Source: JAQBQQ01 sp964633955
GTDB lineage: Bacteria > Patescibacteriota > Gracilibacteria > Peribacterales > Peribacteraceae
NCBI GenBank assembly: GCA_964633955.1
Contig: CAZWIA010000004.1
Coordinates: 1 to 45,356 of the forward strand
Length of the DNA stretch: 45,356 nucleotides
Direction of reading: 5' to 3'
Shown here: positions 31,482-39,100 of the stretch, one piece after another
How the letters are laid out: the number at the start of each line of letters is the position of its first letter
Numbering within the stretch: the first letter of the stretch is position 1
Notes under the pieces: generated by a model
What the model saw: the letters and a program-made list of their open reading frames with translations, nothing else
What the model was told of the DNA's origin: nothing
Databases searched by the model: none
Program-made: the position numbers and the translations under genes

Positions 31482-32462
31482 TCATGAGCCAACCAGTTCA
31501 CCCGCAAGCCCCACCGCCTCCCGCACCCGCGCCATGGTCTGCTGCGCGATCTTCCTGGCCTTTACCGCCCCCGTACGAGCGACTTCCTGCAGATACGCCT
31601 GGTCCTTAGCCAGCTTCTCCCGCTTCTCCCGCATGGGAGAGAAATAGTCGAGGACCGTCTGGAGCAATTTCTTCTTGGCATCGCCGTACGGCAGGCCGTT
31701 CTTGTACTCGTCTGCTAGCGCCTTCGCATCGGCGCCAGACAGGAATAGCCTATGGATCTGGTAGATGACGCAGGCATCCGGATCCTTGGGATCGGTCGCG
31801 CCACGCGAGTCTGTGACCATGCCCATCACCGCCTTCTTGATGGCAGACTCCTCTGCAAAGAGTGGGATCACGTTGCCGTAGCTCTTGCTCATCTTCTGGC
31901 CGTCCGTGCCGGGCACCACGGCCACCTCCTCCCGGATCTGCGGCTCCGGCAGCACGAAGGTTTCTCCAAACTGCGCATTGAACTTCACGGCAATGTCCCG
32001 CGTCATCTCCAGGTGCTGCTTCTGGTCCTTGCCGACCGGCACGAGATGAGCGTCATAGAGCAAGATGTCCGCGGCCATCAGGACCGGATAGGTGAAGAGC
32101 CCCACGGACGCGCCAATCCCCTTCTCCACTTTGTCCTTGTAACTCACCGCCCGTTCCAAGAGACCCATCGGCGTCACGCAGGAGAGGATCCATGCCAGTT
32201 CTGCATGCTCGGGGACATCGGACTGGTAGAAGATCAGTGCCCTGTCCGGATCGAATCCGGCAGCCAAGTAATCCAGGAGCACGTCCCTGCGGAACTTCTC
32301 TAGCTGCTTGCGGTCTTGCACGGTCGTGAGCGCATGCAGGTCCGCAATGAAGAACACGCTCTCCCCCGCCTTGCCCATCTGTTCTAAGTTGGGCTTGAGC
32401 GAGCCGAAGTAATTACCCAGATGCAGGACGCCGGACGGCTGAACACCGGAGAGGGTGCGCAT
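31482..32462 (-). CDS. trpS: Tryptophanyl-tRNA synthetase
   Basis: TrpS charges tRNA-Trp. The 326-residue class I enzyme has its HIGH motif as GVLHLGN (about residues 11-17) and the KMSKS loop as DGQKMSKSYGNVI (near 190-200). Between them are DILLYDAHLVPVGKDQKQHLEMTRDIA and other TrpRS landmarks. The start MRTLSGVQPSG at 32462 is canonical. The region just upstream is a word-repeat foldback shared with the 3' end of the pseudouridine synthase gene. Confidence 0.97.
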   Translation of the reverse strand: MRTLSGVQPSGVLHLGNYFGSLKPNLEQMGKAGESVFFIADLHALTTVQDRKQLEKFRRDVLLDYLAAGFDPDRALIFYQSDVPEHAELAWILSCVTPMGLLERAVSYKDKVEKGIGASVGLFTYPVLMAADILLYDAHLVPVGKDQKQHLEMTRDIAVKFNAQFGETFVLPEPQIREEVAVVPGTDGQKMSKSYGNVIPLFAEESAIKKAVMGMVTDSRGATDPKDPDACVIYQIHRLFLSGADAKALADEYKNGLPYGDAKKKLLQTVLDYFSPMREKREKLAKDQAYLQEVARTGAVKARKIAQQTMARVREAVGLAGELVGS

Positions 32463-32470
32463 AAAAATGG

Positions 32471-32568
32471 GGAATTGAAAATGGAGAATGGAGAATTACC
32501 GCCTTCCTCCATAGGAATCATGCTTCCAAAATTCTCAATTATCAATTCTCCATTCTCAATTTCATAAG
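32471..32568. repeat. AATGGAGAATT word foldback
   Basis: The arms AATGGAGAATGGAGAATT (32480-32497) and AATTCTCCATTCTCAATT (32544-32561) pair over 17 of 18 bases. Further AATTCTCAATTATCAATT copies add to the right arm. The right arm encodes the last residues of the pseudouridine synthase. Confidence 0.85.
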
Positions 32569-33207
32569 CAGCTTCTGGAACGCGTCGGGAAGCGGACAAT
32601 CGATCGTCAGCGGCTCGCTCGTGATCGGATGCTTGAGCTCCAGCCTGGCGGCATGCAGGAAGAACTTCTGCAGCTTGTAGCGCTTCTGGAACGCCTTGTT
32701 GAATTTCTCATCCCCGTAGAGCCAGTCCAGCGCCAGCGGCCTGCCGATCGATGCAAAGTGCCGCCGGATCTGGTGCTTGCGGCCAGTGACCAGTTCAACT
32801 TCCATAAAGCTCACGAACGGAAACTCCTCCAGTACGCGGTAGCGCGTTTCTGCCGGAACGCTCTCTGTCTTGTCCGACCGGGCCGGCAGCGGCGCGCGGA
32901 TGACCCCTATCCGCCTAGGTGGATGCCCGGAGACGATCGTGTGGTAGATCTTCCTGGGCTCGTGCTTCTTGTACTGCTCCGTGAGCCGGTCAAAGGCCTG
33001 CTTGGTCCTGGCAAAGAGGACTATGCCGGAGGTCTCAAAGTCCAGCCGGTTCACCGGCCGCAGGCCGGGGTACTCCTTCTTGAGGAAATCCAGGAGCGGC
33101 AACCGGTCCACTCTTCCCGCTCCCTTCACCACCAGTTCCCCGGAGAGCTTCTGAACGGCCAGCAGATGTTGGTCCTGGTACAGGATCCGGCCAGGATTGA
33201 GACGCAT
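32542..33207 (-). CDS. RluA-family pseudouridine synthase
   Basis: This 221-residue enzyme isomerises uridines in rRNA or tRNA. RPVNRLDFETSGIVLFA carries the catalytic Asp (about 56), preceded by Asn where most RluA proteins have His. Later blocks are VELVTGRKHQIRRHFASIG and FFLHAARLELKHP. There is no S4 domain. The start is MRLNPGRILYQDQ at 33207, six bases after TATCAT. The last residues (LRMEN) come from a word repeat. The target site is unknown. Confidence 0.9.
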   Translation of the reverse strand: MRLNPGRILYQDQHLLAVQKLSGELVVKGAGRVDRLPLLDFLKKEYPGLRPVNRLDFETSGIVLFARTKQAFDRLTEQYKKHEPRKIYHTIVSGHPPRRIGVIRAPLPARSDKTESVPAETRYRVLEEFPFVSFMEVELVTGRKHQIRRHFASIGRPLALDWLYGDEKFNKAFQKRYKLQKFFLHAARLELKHPITSEPLTIDCPLPDAFQKLLMKLRMEN

Positions 33208-33213
33208 GGAGGG

Positions 33214-33219
33214 ATGATA
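33214..33219 (-). promoter_or_regulatory. Leaderless-type -10 (TATCAT), 6 bases from ATG
   Basis: The minus-strand TATCAT ends six bases before the pseudouridine synthase ATG at 33207. Confidence 0.5.
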
Positions 33220-33225
33220 GTGGAG

Positions 33226-33293
33226 AGAAGGCAGGAAGGGCAGAGAGGGCACAAAAGGCAAACGCTGCAGGATTTGTGCCCTTCCTGCCTTCT
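33226..33293. repeat. GGCAGGAAGGG word foldback between divergent genes
   Basis: AGAAGGCAGGAAGGGC (33226-33241) and GCCCTTCCTGCCTTCT (33278-33293) form a perfect 16-base stem, with a GGGCACAAA/TTTGTGCCC alternative inside. The same word makes the terminator-like hairpin after clpC, but here both flanking genes start, so it is not simply a terminator. Confidence 0.85.
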
Positions 33294-33327
33294 TTGCCTT
33301 CCCTGCCCTCCCGGCGGGTGGAAAAAT

Positions 33328-33355
33328 TGAGAAAATACCCAGTTTTTGGTATAAT
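33328..33355 (+). promoter_or_regulatory. Promoter TTGAGA-16-TATAAT, 8 bases from ATG
   Basis: TTGAGA (33328-33333) and TATAAT (33350-33355) with an upstream TGG make a full promoter. TATAAT ends eight bases before the ATG at 33364, so transcription should begin within a base or two of it. GGAGGG lies between -10 and ATG and would be mostly untranscribed. Confidence 0.8.
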
Positions 33356-33363
33356 GGAGGGAA

Positions 33364-33759
33364 ATGACCTCCCAGAAGAAAATCCTCATTGTGGAGGATG
33401 AGAAGGCCCTCCAGACCACGCTCTACCTGAAGCTGGTGAAGGCCGGCTTTGCCCCCAGCATCTGCGCGGATGGTCAGCAGGCGGTGGACCTGCTCATCAA
33501 GGAGAAGTTTGACTTAGTGCTCTTAGACCTGATCCTGCCCATGAAGGACGGCTACATCGTGCTGGAGGAGAAGGCGCAGACGGTGAACAAGGACACGCCA
33601 GTGATCGTCATGACCAATCTGTCCCAGCCGGAGAACCTGGCCAGAGCCAAGAGCCTGGGCGCCCGGGACTGCTACATGAAATCCCAGATTACCCTGAAGA
33701 CCGTGATGGCCAACATCCAGAGCGTGCTGGGCTTTGGGAACGAGGCGCAGGCAGCCTGA
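33364..33759 (+). CDS. Receiver-only response regulator (second copy)
   Basis: The 131-residue CheY-like receiver has the acidic pair in ILIVEDEKA, the phospho-acceptor Asp in FDLVLLDLILPMKDGY (about 55), VMTNLS and Lys in CYMKSQIT. It shares LLDLILP, DGY, TNLSQ and SLGA-type blocks with the receiver at 16953-17330, suggesting paralogy. No kinase is adjacent, so the orphan kinase partner is unknown. Confidence 0.93.
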   Translation: MTSQKKILIVEDEKALQTTLYLKLVKAGFAPSICADGQQAVDLLIKEKFDLVLLDLILPMKDGYIVLEEKAQTVNKDTPVIVMTNLSQPENLARAKSLGARDCYMKSQITLKTVMANIQSVLGFGNEAQAA

Positions 33760-33816
33760 AAGACGACCGCCGCCGGTGAAGGCAGCGGCCGCTTCGTTGT
33801 TTACCGCACGATCAAA

Positions 33817-34209
33817 TTACGCAGGGACGCACTCGTACTTCACGCCTTCGCAACCCGTTACTCCCGGGATCACTTCACCGGAACTACTTTTGGATTCACA
33901 AGCTTCCTCAGGCTGAACCTTGTTCCCTCTCTTCATGCCCTTCGGGCAGGATTCGCTATAAACATCATACGTCAATACCCAATACGGACCATCTAAGTCA
34001 TCATAACGGCGAGAATAGATACTGCACCGCTCCGTGGTACCCTGAACATTATTTGTAATGGTATCACCTTTAATGATGACATTTGGCACCCTGCACACGG
34101 TGGGAGTGGCCGTGCTCACGCGCGCCTCAGAGGATTGAGTCAGAACCGTCACGCCCAAGACAGCCACCACGAGTGGCAGCGCCAGGCCCAGGAACTTGGA
34201 AGTACGCAT
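33817..34209 (-). CDS. Secreted six-cysteine protein, unknown
   Basis: The 130-residue product starts at 34209 with a signal peptide (MRTSKFLGLALPLVVAVLGV, cut near SSEA). The mature part of about 100 residues has six cysteines (CRVPN, RCSIY, SCPKG, ACESK, GCEGV, ECVPA), enough for three disulfides, and a YDVYSESCPKGMKRGNKVQ loop. I recognise no family. The gene is lower in GC than its surroundings. A longer start at 34251 is possible but would lengthen the signal. Confidence 0.65.
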   Translation of the reverse strand: MRTSKFLGLALPLVVAVLGVTVLTQSSEARVSTATPTVCRVPNVIIKGDTITNNVQGTTERCSIYSRRYDDLDGPYWVLTYDVYSESCPKGMKRGNKVQPEEACESKSSSGEVIPGVTGCEGVKYECVPA

Positions 34210-34288
34210 AGGAATGAGAATTGGGAAGATGTACAGGGCAACGCTAAACATAACGGATCACGGCGTCAACTGTGTTCTGACGCAGCAG

Positions 34289-34321
34289 AAAAAAACCCGC
34301 TCCCCGTGTGGGGGAACGGGT
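34289..34321 (-). terminator. Intrinsic terminator of the gene at 34357-35160
   Basis: Read on the minus strand, ACCCGTTCCCC and GGGGAGCGGGT form an 11-base stem (one G-T pair) with a CACAC loop, followed by six T residues. Confidence 0.92.
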
Positions 34322-34356
34322 CTGTGAGTCGTGAGACTCGGTTGTTGCTGTGGCCC

Positions 34357-35160
34357 TTAGGCCATCACGTCCTCGTAGATCGCCTTGGCGATCGAATCGA
34401 GGACCATGCTGACGTTGACCTCACCGGCCGGAGCGTAGCCGATGACTTCCGTTTGGAAGCCGAGTGGCTCCAGCTGCCGCCGGACCAGCCGCTGCATGTG
34501 CGACAGGCCGGGCTGGGAGTACACCATCAGGACCGAACCTGGCTCCGGCTTGGCTCTGGTGAGCCAGTAGCTGATGGTTTCCTCACCGGTCGGATCTGGC
34601 TTGGGGCGGCCCTCCACGCGCGGTGCGCAGACGAGTGAATGGTTCGCCTTCCACTCCGCCGGGAACTCGAACGTCCAGAGGATGGCATCCATGATGGCCG
34701 CTTCGTGCTTCGGCACCATGCCGATTTGCCCGCAGCGGACCAAACCATCCACCTCCGCGTTCAGCTGTTCCAGGGATTCCTTGTCCGGAGCAGCCGGGCG
34801 CTCGCCGCTCAGCAGCACCAGATGCTGGAACCGCACGCCGCGGTGCCACTCTCTGAGGAGTAGCGCCAGCCGCTTCTTGATAGCCAGCTGGTAGGCGCCG
34901 CCCACCAGGGCATAGCGGTACTCCTTCCCCGTGGCCAGCTGCTCACCGATGTAGCCGAGCTGCTGGAAGAGCGGGACGGCGTCATCCCGGAGATGCACCA
35001 TCCGGTCTTCGATTCGGCCTTGATGAACGCCTTCCTGGCGCCAGACCTGCTGGGTCGCGGCACAAATGCCCGCAGGCGTCCCGTCATGAACGGCGCCGGT
35101 GAGTTCCAGCAAACGCTGCAAGGGCGGCGTCGGCCGAGAACCGTCAAAGAGCGGAATCAT
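34357..35160 (-). CDS. Unknown 267-residue protein, possibly distantly DUF218-like
   Basis: The start at 35160 (MIPLFDGSRPTPPLQRLLELTG) is set by a good Shine-Dalgarno (TAGGAG, 7 bases spacing). The protein is soluble. Features include YALVGGAYQLAIKKRLALLL, HLVLLSGERP, KPDPTGEETISYWL, PGSVLMVYSQPGLSHMQRLVRRQL and EVIGYAP. The alternation of an SG-loop and a later SxQP-loop recalls the DUF218/YdcF fold, and a true DUF218 gene lies just upstream, but I cannot confirm the link. A strong terminator follows. Confidence 0.7.
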   Translation of the reverse strand: MIPLFDGSRPTPPLQRLLELTGAVHDGTPAGICAATQQVWRQEGVHQGRIEDRMVHLRDDAVPLFQQLGYIGEQLATGKEYRYALVGGAYQLAIKKRLALLLREWHRGVRFQHLVLLSGERPAAPDKESLEQLNAEVDGLVRCGQIGMVPKHEAAIMDAILWTFEFPAEWKANHSLVCAPRVEGRPKPDPTGEETISYWLTRAKPEPGSVLMVYSQPGLSHMQRLVRRQLEPLGFQTEVIGYAPAGEVNVSMVLDSIAKAIYEDVMA

Positions 35161-35210
35161 CTGTCTTCTCCTACACTGAGGACTTTCCAATCCGAGATCG
35201 ATGCTGCCAA

Positions 35211-35241
35211 ATTATTACCATTATATATAATAATTTGTCAA
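35211..35241 (-). promoter_or_regulatory. Candidate promoter TTGACA-18-TAATAA
   Basis: On the minus strand, a perfect -35 TTGACA (35236-35241) and TAATAAT (35211-35217), within a marked A/T-rich patch, would give a leader of about 45 bases with a Shine-Dalgarno for the gene at 34357-35160. Confidence 0.55.
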
Positions 35242-35840
35242 CCAATATCCCCTTTCTTCGCATACGCCTGAATCCTCAGGAATTCCCCGTACACCCGCCC
35301 CCGCCCCACCTCCGTCTCCCGCCAGTTGTCCCGCCCCACCCGCACGCCGTCATAGGACGGATCCCACACGATGCAGGAGATTGCCGCATCCGGGAACTGC
35401 TTCTTCAGGGTCCGCACGGCGCGTCCGGCATGGTGGCTCTTGCAGGCGGCCAGGATGCTCTTTGGCTCTATGCCCCGCTCAGCCAAGATCTCTTTGCCGA
35501 ACAGGACGTTCTCTAGGGTATTCGTAGACCGATCTTCAACCAGGATGATTCGCCGGTCGATTCCGCCCTCTACCAGAATCTGCCGGAAGAGGTGGGATTC
35601 GCCGGGATTCGCTTGAGGTTCCGTTGCCGGATGCTTGCCCGTCACCAGGATCCACGGCGCCCACTCCTGCCTGGCAATGTTGAGGAGCCACTCGGCGTTC
35701 GGCTCACTGTAGCCAAAGCAGAAGAGGAGATCGGACTTCTGCGGATCGCAGTGCCGGAAGACCGTATCTTCTATTTCCTGGATTTGCTCCGGCGTGAGAT
35801 CAGCCGGCAGCGGGACTTCCCGGGGAAGGGGTTCAGGCAT
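35238..35840 (-). CDS. DUF218 / YdcF-like protein
   Basis: The 200-residue product matches the DUF218 (YdcF/SanA) family: DLLFCFGYSEPNAEWLL, ILVTGKHP, GESHLFRQILVEGGIDRRIILVEDRSTNTLENVLFGKEIL and ILAACKSHHAGRAVRTLKKQFP. The RSTNTxEN block is the family hallmark. No membrane anchor is present. Members bind nucleotides or act in envelope biogenesis; the activity here is unknown. It is followed in the same direction by the unknown gene at 34357. Confidence 0.88.
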   Translation of the reverse strand: MPEPLPREVPLPADLTPEQIQEIEDTVFRHCDPQKSDLLFCFGYSEPNAEWLLNIARQEWAPWILVTGKHPATEPQANPGESHLFRQILVEGGIDRRIILVEDRSTNTLENVLFGKEILAERGIEPKSILAACKSHHAGRAVRTLKKQFPDAAISCIVWDPSYDGVRVGRDNWRETEVGRGRVYGEFLRIQAYAKKGDIG

Positions 35841-35958
35841 ACGCTCAGCCTACAGATGGGGAGAATGATTGTCTTCCTGCGCCTCATGGCTTAGGATCCG
35901 GCCGCTCCGGGCAATGATCGGCCTCTGGCCGATGGTAAAAATCCGTCTTTCACACTTC

Positions 35959-36035
35959 GGGCAATTAGCTCAGCTGGTTAGAGCGTTCGATTCACATTCG
36001 AAAGGTCACTGGTTCGAATCCAGTATTGCCCACCA
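35959..36035 (+). tRNA. tRNA-Val (anticodon CAC)
   Basis: The acceptor stem GGGCAAT/ATTGCCC, D arm TAGCTCAGCTGGTTAGAGC, anticodon arm TTCGA-TTCACAT-TCGAA (anticodon CAC, reading GTG) and T arm ACTGG-TTCGAAT-CCAGT form a full cloverleaf. CCA is encoded. A P-loop gene fragment and a foldback element follow directly. Confidence 0.95.
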
Positions 36036-36056
36036 TTCTGCACAATCAAAAACCCG

Positions 36057-36242
36057 ATGGCTGAGGACTCTTCTGGACAAGGCTTCATTCTGGCCCTTGT
36101 GGGCCGGAGCGGCACCGGCAAGACCACGCTCCTCATGGAGCTCTTGAACTCCTTTGCGCCGGGCGGGCTGGCACGGGCAGCGGATGAGCTGGAGCAGTTC
36201 GTTGCGGGACAGCATCCACAAGATGTACGACGCGTCACCTGA
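36057..36242 (+). pseudogene. P-loop NTPase fragment downstream of tRNA-Val
   Basis: A 61-residue frame (MAEDSSGQGFILALVGRSGT onward) has an intact Walker A, GRSGTGKTT, and the following helix LLMELLNSF. It then loses similarity and stops at 36240-36242. Kinases or ATPases of this start are three times longer, so this is probably the broken 5' end of a P-loop gene (guanylate-kinase-like or other). The break point coincides with the beginning of the foldback element at 36252. Confidence 0.5.
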
Positions 36243-36557
36243 AGGCGGGCAGAACTGGTCTCATAAACCGTAGCAGGGGTTCGGTTGCCCCTGCGAACCC
36301 GCGCGGGTAACCGAACCCGCGCTACGATGAATGGAGGTTGAAGGTTTGTGAGACCAGTTCCATTCAGATGATGTCTTCCCGACTGCTTGCATGGCTGAGA
36401 GCTGTAATGAGAGCACCAACCTCTATCCCTTCTTTACTGCCGCTCTCCGTAAAATCGGCCACAAGATCCCAACCAGTCGTTTCAAAACTGATGCTCTCCG
36501 CTTGTTCATCATGAATTGGTGAGCAATGGGCAACGTTCTTCATGGGCTAACAGAGCA
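36243..36557. other. Gene-free 315-base spacer with foldback element
   Basis: The first third is the nested inverted repeat at 36252-36360. The rest, up to the dcd stop, is unique and lower in GC, with no gene I can support. Confidence 0.65.
36252..36360. repeat. Nested 109-base foldback (MITE-like) element
   Basis: The outer arms GAACTGGTCTCATAAACC (36252-36269) and GGTTTGTGAGACCAGTTC (36343-36360) pair over 17 of 18 bases. The inner arms CGTAGCAGGGGTTCGGTT (36269-36286) and AACCGAACCCGCGCTACG (36309-36326) pair over 16 of 18. The centre holds GAACCCGCGCGGGT. It could fold as a long cruciform or a stable RNA. I see no clear target-site duplication. Confidence 0.85.
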
Positions 36558-37172
36558 TTATGACCGAGTAGCAAACTCCGGGTCTGCGCTGAGGCGGCTC
36601 TCTTCCGGCAGCTCCTGGTTCTGGTACTTGGAGAAGGGCTTCTTGTCATACGGGGTCTCCGCGGGGGAGCTCATGCTCTCAAAGGCGATCTGGCAGATGC
36701 GCATGCCTGGGTAGAGCGCCACGGGCATGCGGTTTAAGTTGCTGATCTCCAGCGTGATGGTCCCGCAGAATCCCGGGTCCACGAACCCGGCCGTGGAGTG
36801 GACAATGATCCCAAGCCTCCCAAGCGAGCTCCGCCCCTCCACCCGCACCACCAGGTCATCCGGCACCGTGATCCGCTCCTGCGTGACACCCAGCACAAAC
36901 TCCCCCGGCTGGACGATGTACGGCTCCTCATTGGTGATGGTGATGGTCCGCATGAGGCCCTGGAGCGTCTCCGGCCGCTTGGGATCTAAGATGGCGAACT
37001 TGCTGTGCTCGTAGAGCTTGAAGGTGTGACCCAGGTGCAGGTCCATGCTGGAGGCGTGGATGTAGGTCTGAAGCTGCTCCGCGGCAAACGGCGCGGCAAC
37101 CGCATCCGCCAGATCGATCTTCACTCTGCCGGATGCCAAGGCGGCCTTGATGTCCCTGTCAGAGAGGATCAT
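36558..37172 (-). CDS. dcd: dCTP deaminase
   Basis: Dcd converts dCTP to dUTP for thymidylate synthesis; some relatives also hydrolyse dUTP. The 204-residue product has the trimeric dUTPase-fold signatures EGRSSLGRLGIIVHSTAGFVDPGFCGTITLEISN and ALYPGMRICQIAFE. The start MILSDRDIKAAL at 37172 is canonical and lies six bases after an extended -10. Monofunctional versus bifunctional (deaminase plus dUTPase) activity is not decided by what I see. Confidence 0.95.
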   Translation of the reverse strand: MILSDRDIKAALASGRVKIDLADAVAAPFAAEQLQTYIHASSMDLHLGHTFKLYEHSKFAILDPKRPETLQGLMRTITITNEEPYIVQPGEFVLGVTQERITVPDDLVVRVEGRSSLGRLGIIVHSTAGFVDPGFCGTITLEISNLNRMPVALYPGMRICQIAFESMSSPAETPYDKKPFSKYQNQELPEESRLSADPEFATRS

Positions 37173-37178
37173 GCATGG

Positions 37179-37187
37179 AGCATAGCA
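37179..37187 (-). promoter_or_regulatory. Leaderless-type extended -10 (TGCTATGCT), 6 bases from ATG
   Basis: The minus-strand TGC plus TATGCT ends six bases before the dcd ATG. Confidence 0.6.
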
Positions 37188-37235
37188 TGGGAGGAAGAAG
37201 TGTCGAATGATCCTGACTCCGCCTCTTGGCGGACG

Positions 37236-37244
37236 TGGTAGGAT
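37236..37244 (+). promoter_or_regulatory. Extended -10 (TGGTAGGAT), 9 bases from ATG
   Basis: TGG plus TAGGAT ends nine bases before the ATG at 37254. It is divergent from the dcd promoter about 50 bases away. Confidence 0.5.
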
Positions 37245-37253
37245 CCGTCACTC

Positions 37254-39044
37254 ATGGCCCCCGCCACACCGTCCCACATGGAACGCGGCAAGATCCCGCA
37301 GCCCGCCAAACGGCCGGAGGAAGGCCTTGCGGAACGCGCCACGCGGGATGCGATCAGGGAGGAGACGCGCGTGCTGCTGCTTGCCTGCGCATCTGAGCAG
37401 CAGTCCGCCATGAATGAGGGGGATGCGGAGCAGTTTGTGCACGGCTTGATGGATGAGGCCAACCTGGAGAGCACCGGCTACGACACGCATGAGAAGAAGC
37501 TGCGAGCCATGGAGCAGGGCCGGGATGAGTACGCGCGAGAGATGGTCCGGCAGGCCACGGAGTACGGTCAGGACGCCCACGCGGCCATTGAGCGCGCGCT
37601 GGAGCACAAGTGGATTGGAGAGAAGGAGGCGCAGCAGCTGCGCATGGGGCTGAAAAACGGCTCCTGGCTGGAGACCAAGCGCTTCATCCTGGAGGAGCTG
37701 CCGGCCTGTCTGAAGAGCTGGGAGACCGTACACCGGGACCGGGCGGCGCTGATCGATCGGGCGCTCGCCCTGAACCTGCGGGAGGAGGACGTGCCGGAGC
37801 TCAAGGCGGTCATCCGCAGCACCTACGTGGACCTCCCCAGCGCGGACCGGAAGGACGCGGTGAACCGGGCCCTTGCGGCGCTGGCGGTGTGGGAAGAGAC
37901 GCACGGAAAGGTGCGGAAACCTGAGGGACCGGATCTCCAGGAGCTTCACGAGCAGGCGCGCGGCCTGCTGGAAGCGGCGGCGGCGGAGGGCATTTTAGCC
38001 CGCACGGACATTGGCAGCCGGCTACGGGCGCTCTTTGTGCCCAACGCCAGCCCCCCGGCCGTGCAGACCTACCTAGAGCGGCAGCTGAGAGCGGAACTCA
38101 CCGAACTGCGCGCCCTGCGCGCGGAGTTTGACCTTTTGGAAGCGCGCCGGCAGAGCGGCCACCCGCAATCATTCCACTTTGTGCATGCCAAGGTGTTCCT
38201 GCCCTGGCCGCGGTCGCGCAAGCAGACGTACCTCACAGAAGCCCGTCACCGCCTGGAAGCCGCGGAGACCCTGCACCTGGATATCCTCCGCGTGCAGGCG
38301 GAGCTGGACCTGCAGAACTGGGAAGAGGCGGCGGCGCTCCTGGCGCAGCTGAAGCCCGGCACGCTGACGGCGGAAGATGCACGCCGCGCAGCCTCGCTCC
38401 AGAGCTATCTGGCGGCCCACCGACCGCCCGCACCCGTACCGGAGCACCCGCCCACGGCGGAAGTGGTAGCAGACCTGCAGGACGCGCTCAGTCGTATTCC
38501 GTCTCAGTGGGTGCGGGACATGGTCCGGCACGCGTGCGACCAGGGCTACGACGCCCTCTGGGCGCTCGGCGCCACGCTCATGCGGCGCCAGGAGGAGCAC
38601 CTTGCACGCGGACTCACGGACGCCCGGGCAGCGGAGCTGCGCGCGGAGACCGACCAGCGAGCGGAGCGCCAGGCACGGCGGGGGCTGAGGCCGCAGGCGT
38701 CCCATGAGACCGCCAATGCGCGGAGCGTGACCTACAACCATCACCGCGCGGCGGAGGATGTAGAGACGGAGGAAGAGGCCGCGGTCCCGGAGGTGCAGGT
38801 GATTCACCTAGAACCGGAGCGCGGCCGGGAGTTTGTGAACCAGGTGGTGATACCCAATACCGGCAGCCGCACGCTGCTCACGCGCACGGCCGTCATCCCG
38901 AGCGGCCTCCCCTATCCCCAGCACGCGCTCCTGGCACGCGAGCTCCTGCCGCGCCTGAAGCGCGCGGTGCGCCTGCTGCGCGACCGGGGCCTCACACTCA
39001 GGCAGGCGGAAGCGGAAGCCCGGTTGGCGGCGCGCGCGGCATAG
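37254..39044 (+). CDS. Large helical soluble protein, unknown (596 residues)
   Basis: I do not recognise this protein. It has no signal peptide or membrane helix and is rich in Glu, Arg, Ala and Leu, almost all predicted helical. Similar helical stretches recur: VRQATEYGQDAHAAIERALEHKWIGEKEAQQL in the first third and VRHACDQGYDALWALGATLMRRQEEHL in the last third look like internal homology. A Pro-rich hinge (about 385-400) and an acidic segment (about 500-510) separate parts. The C-terminus (LTLRQAEAEARLAARAA) is helical. It is divergent from dcd and followed by a DM13 lipoprotein. Scaffold or regulatory functions are possible. Confidence 0.75.
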   Translation: MAPATPSHMERGKIPQPAKRPEEGLAERATRDAIREETRVLLLACASEQQSAMNEGDAEQFVHGLMDEANLESTGYDTHEKKLRAMEQGRDEYAREMVRQATEYGQDAHAAIERALEHKWIGEKEAQQLRMGLKNGSWLETKRFILEELPACLKSWETVHRDRAALIDRALALNLREEDVPELKAVIRSTYVDLPSADRKDAVNRALAALAVWEETHGKVRKPEGPDLQELHEQARGLLEAAAAEGILARTDIGSRLRALFVPNASPPAVQTYLERQLRAELTELRALRAEFDLLEARRQSGHPQSFHFVHAKVFLPWPRSRKQTYLTEARHRLEAAETLHLDILRVQAELDLQNWEEAAALLAQLKPGTLTAEDARRAASLQSYLAAHRPPAPVPEHPPTAEVVADLQDALSRIPSQWVRDMVRHACDQGYDALWALGATLMRRQEEHLARGLTDARAAELRAETDQRAERQARRGLRPQASHETANARSVTYNHHRAAEDVETEEEAAVPEVQVIHLEPERGREFVNQVVIPNTGSRTLLTRTAVIPSGLPYPQHALLARELLPRLKRAVRLLRDRGLTLRQAEAEARLAARAA

Positions 39045-39100
39045 TCTTGCGTATTAAACCGATGAGTGTTGTAATAGGCATAATGCTTCTCTCCCCCGCT

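Noticed and set aside
33356..33361. GGAGGG before the response regulator as a Shine-Dalgarno
   Set aside because: It lies between the -10 and the ATG, only two bases from the start, so it would be mostly upstream of the predicted transcript start.
35978..36238. Minus-strand frame with WIRTSDLSNVNRT across tRNA-Val
   Set aside because: This is the familiar false translation of a tRNA 3' half and not a protein gene.
36526..36714. Plus-strand frame over the dcd 3' end
   Set aside because: It is antisense to the well-defined dcd gene, with no start signals or family features.
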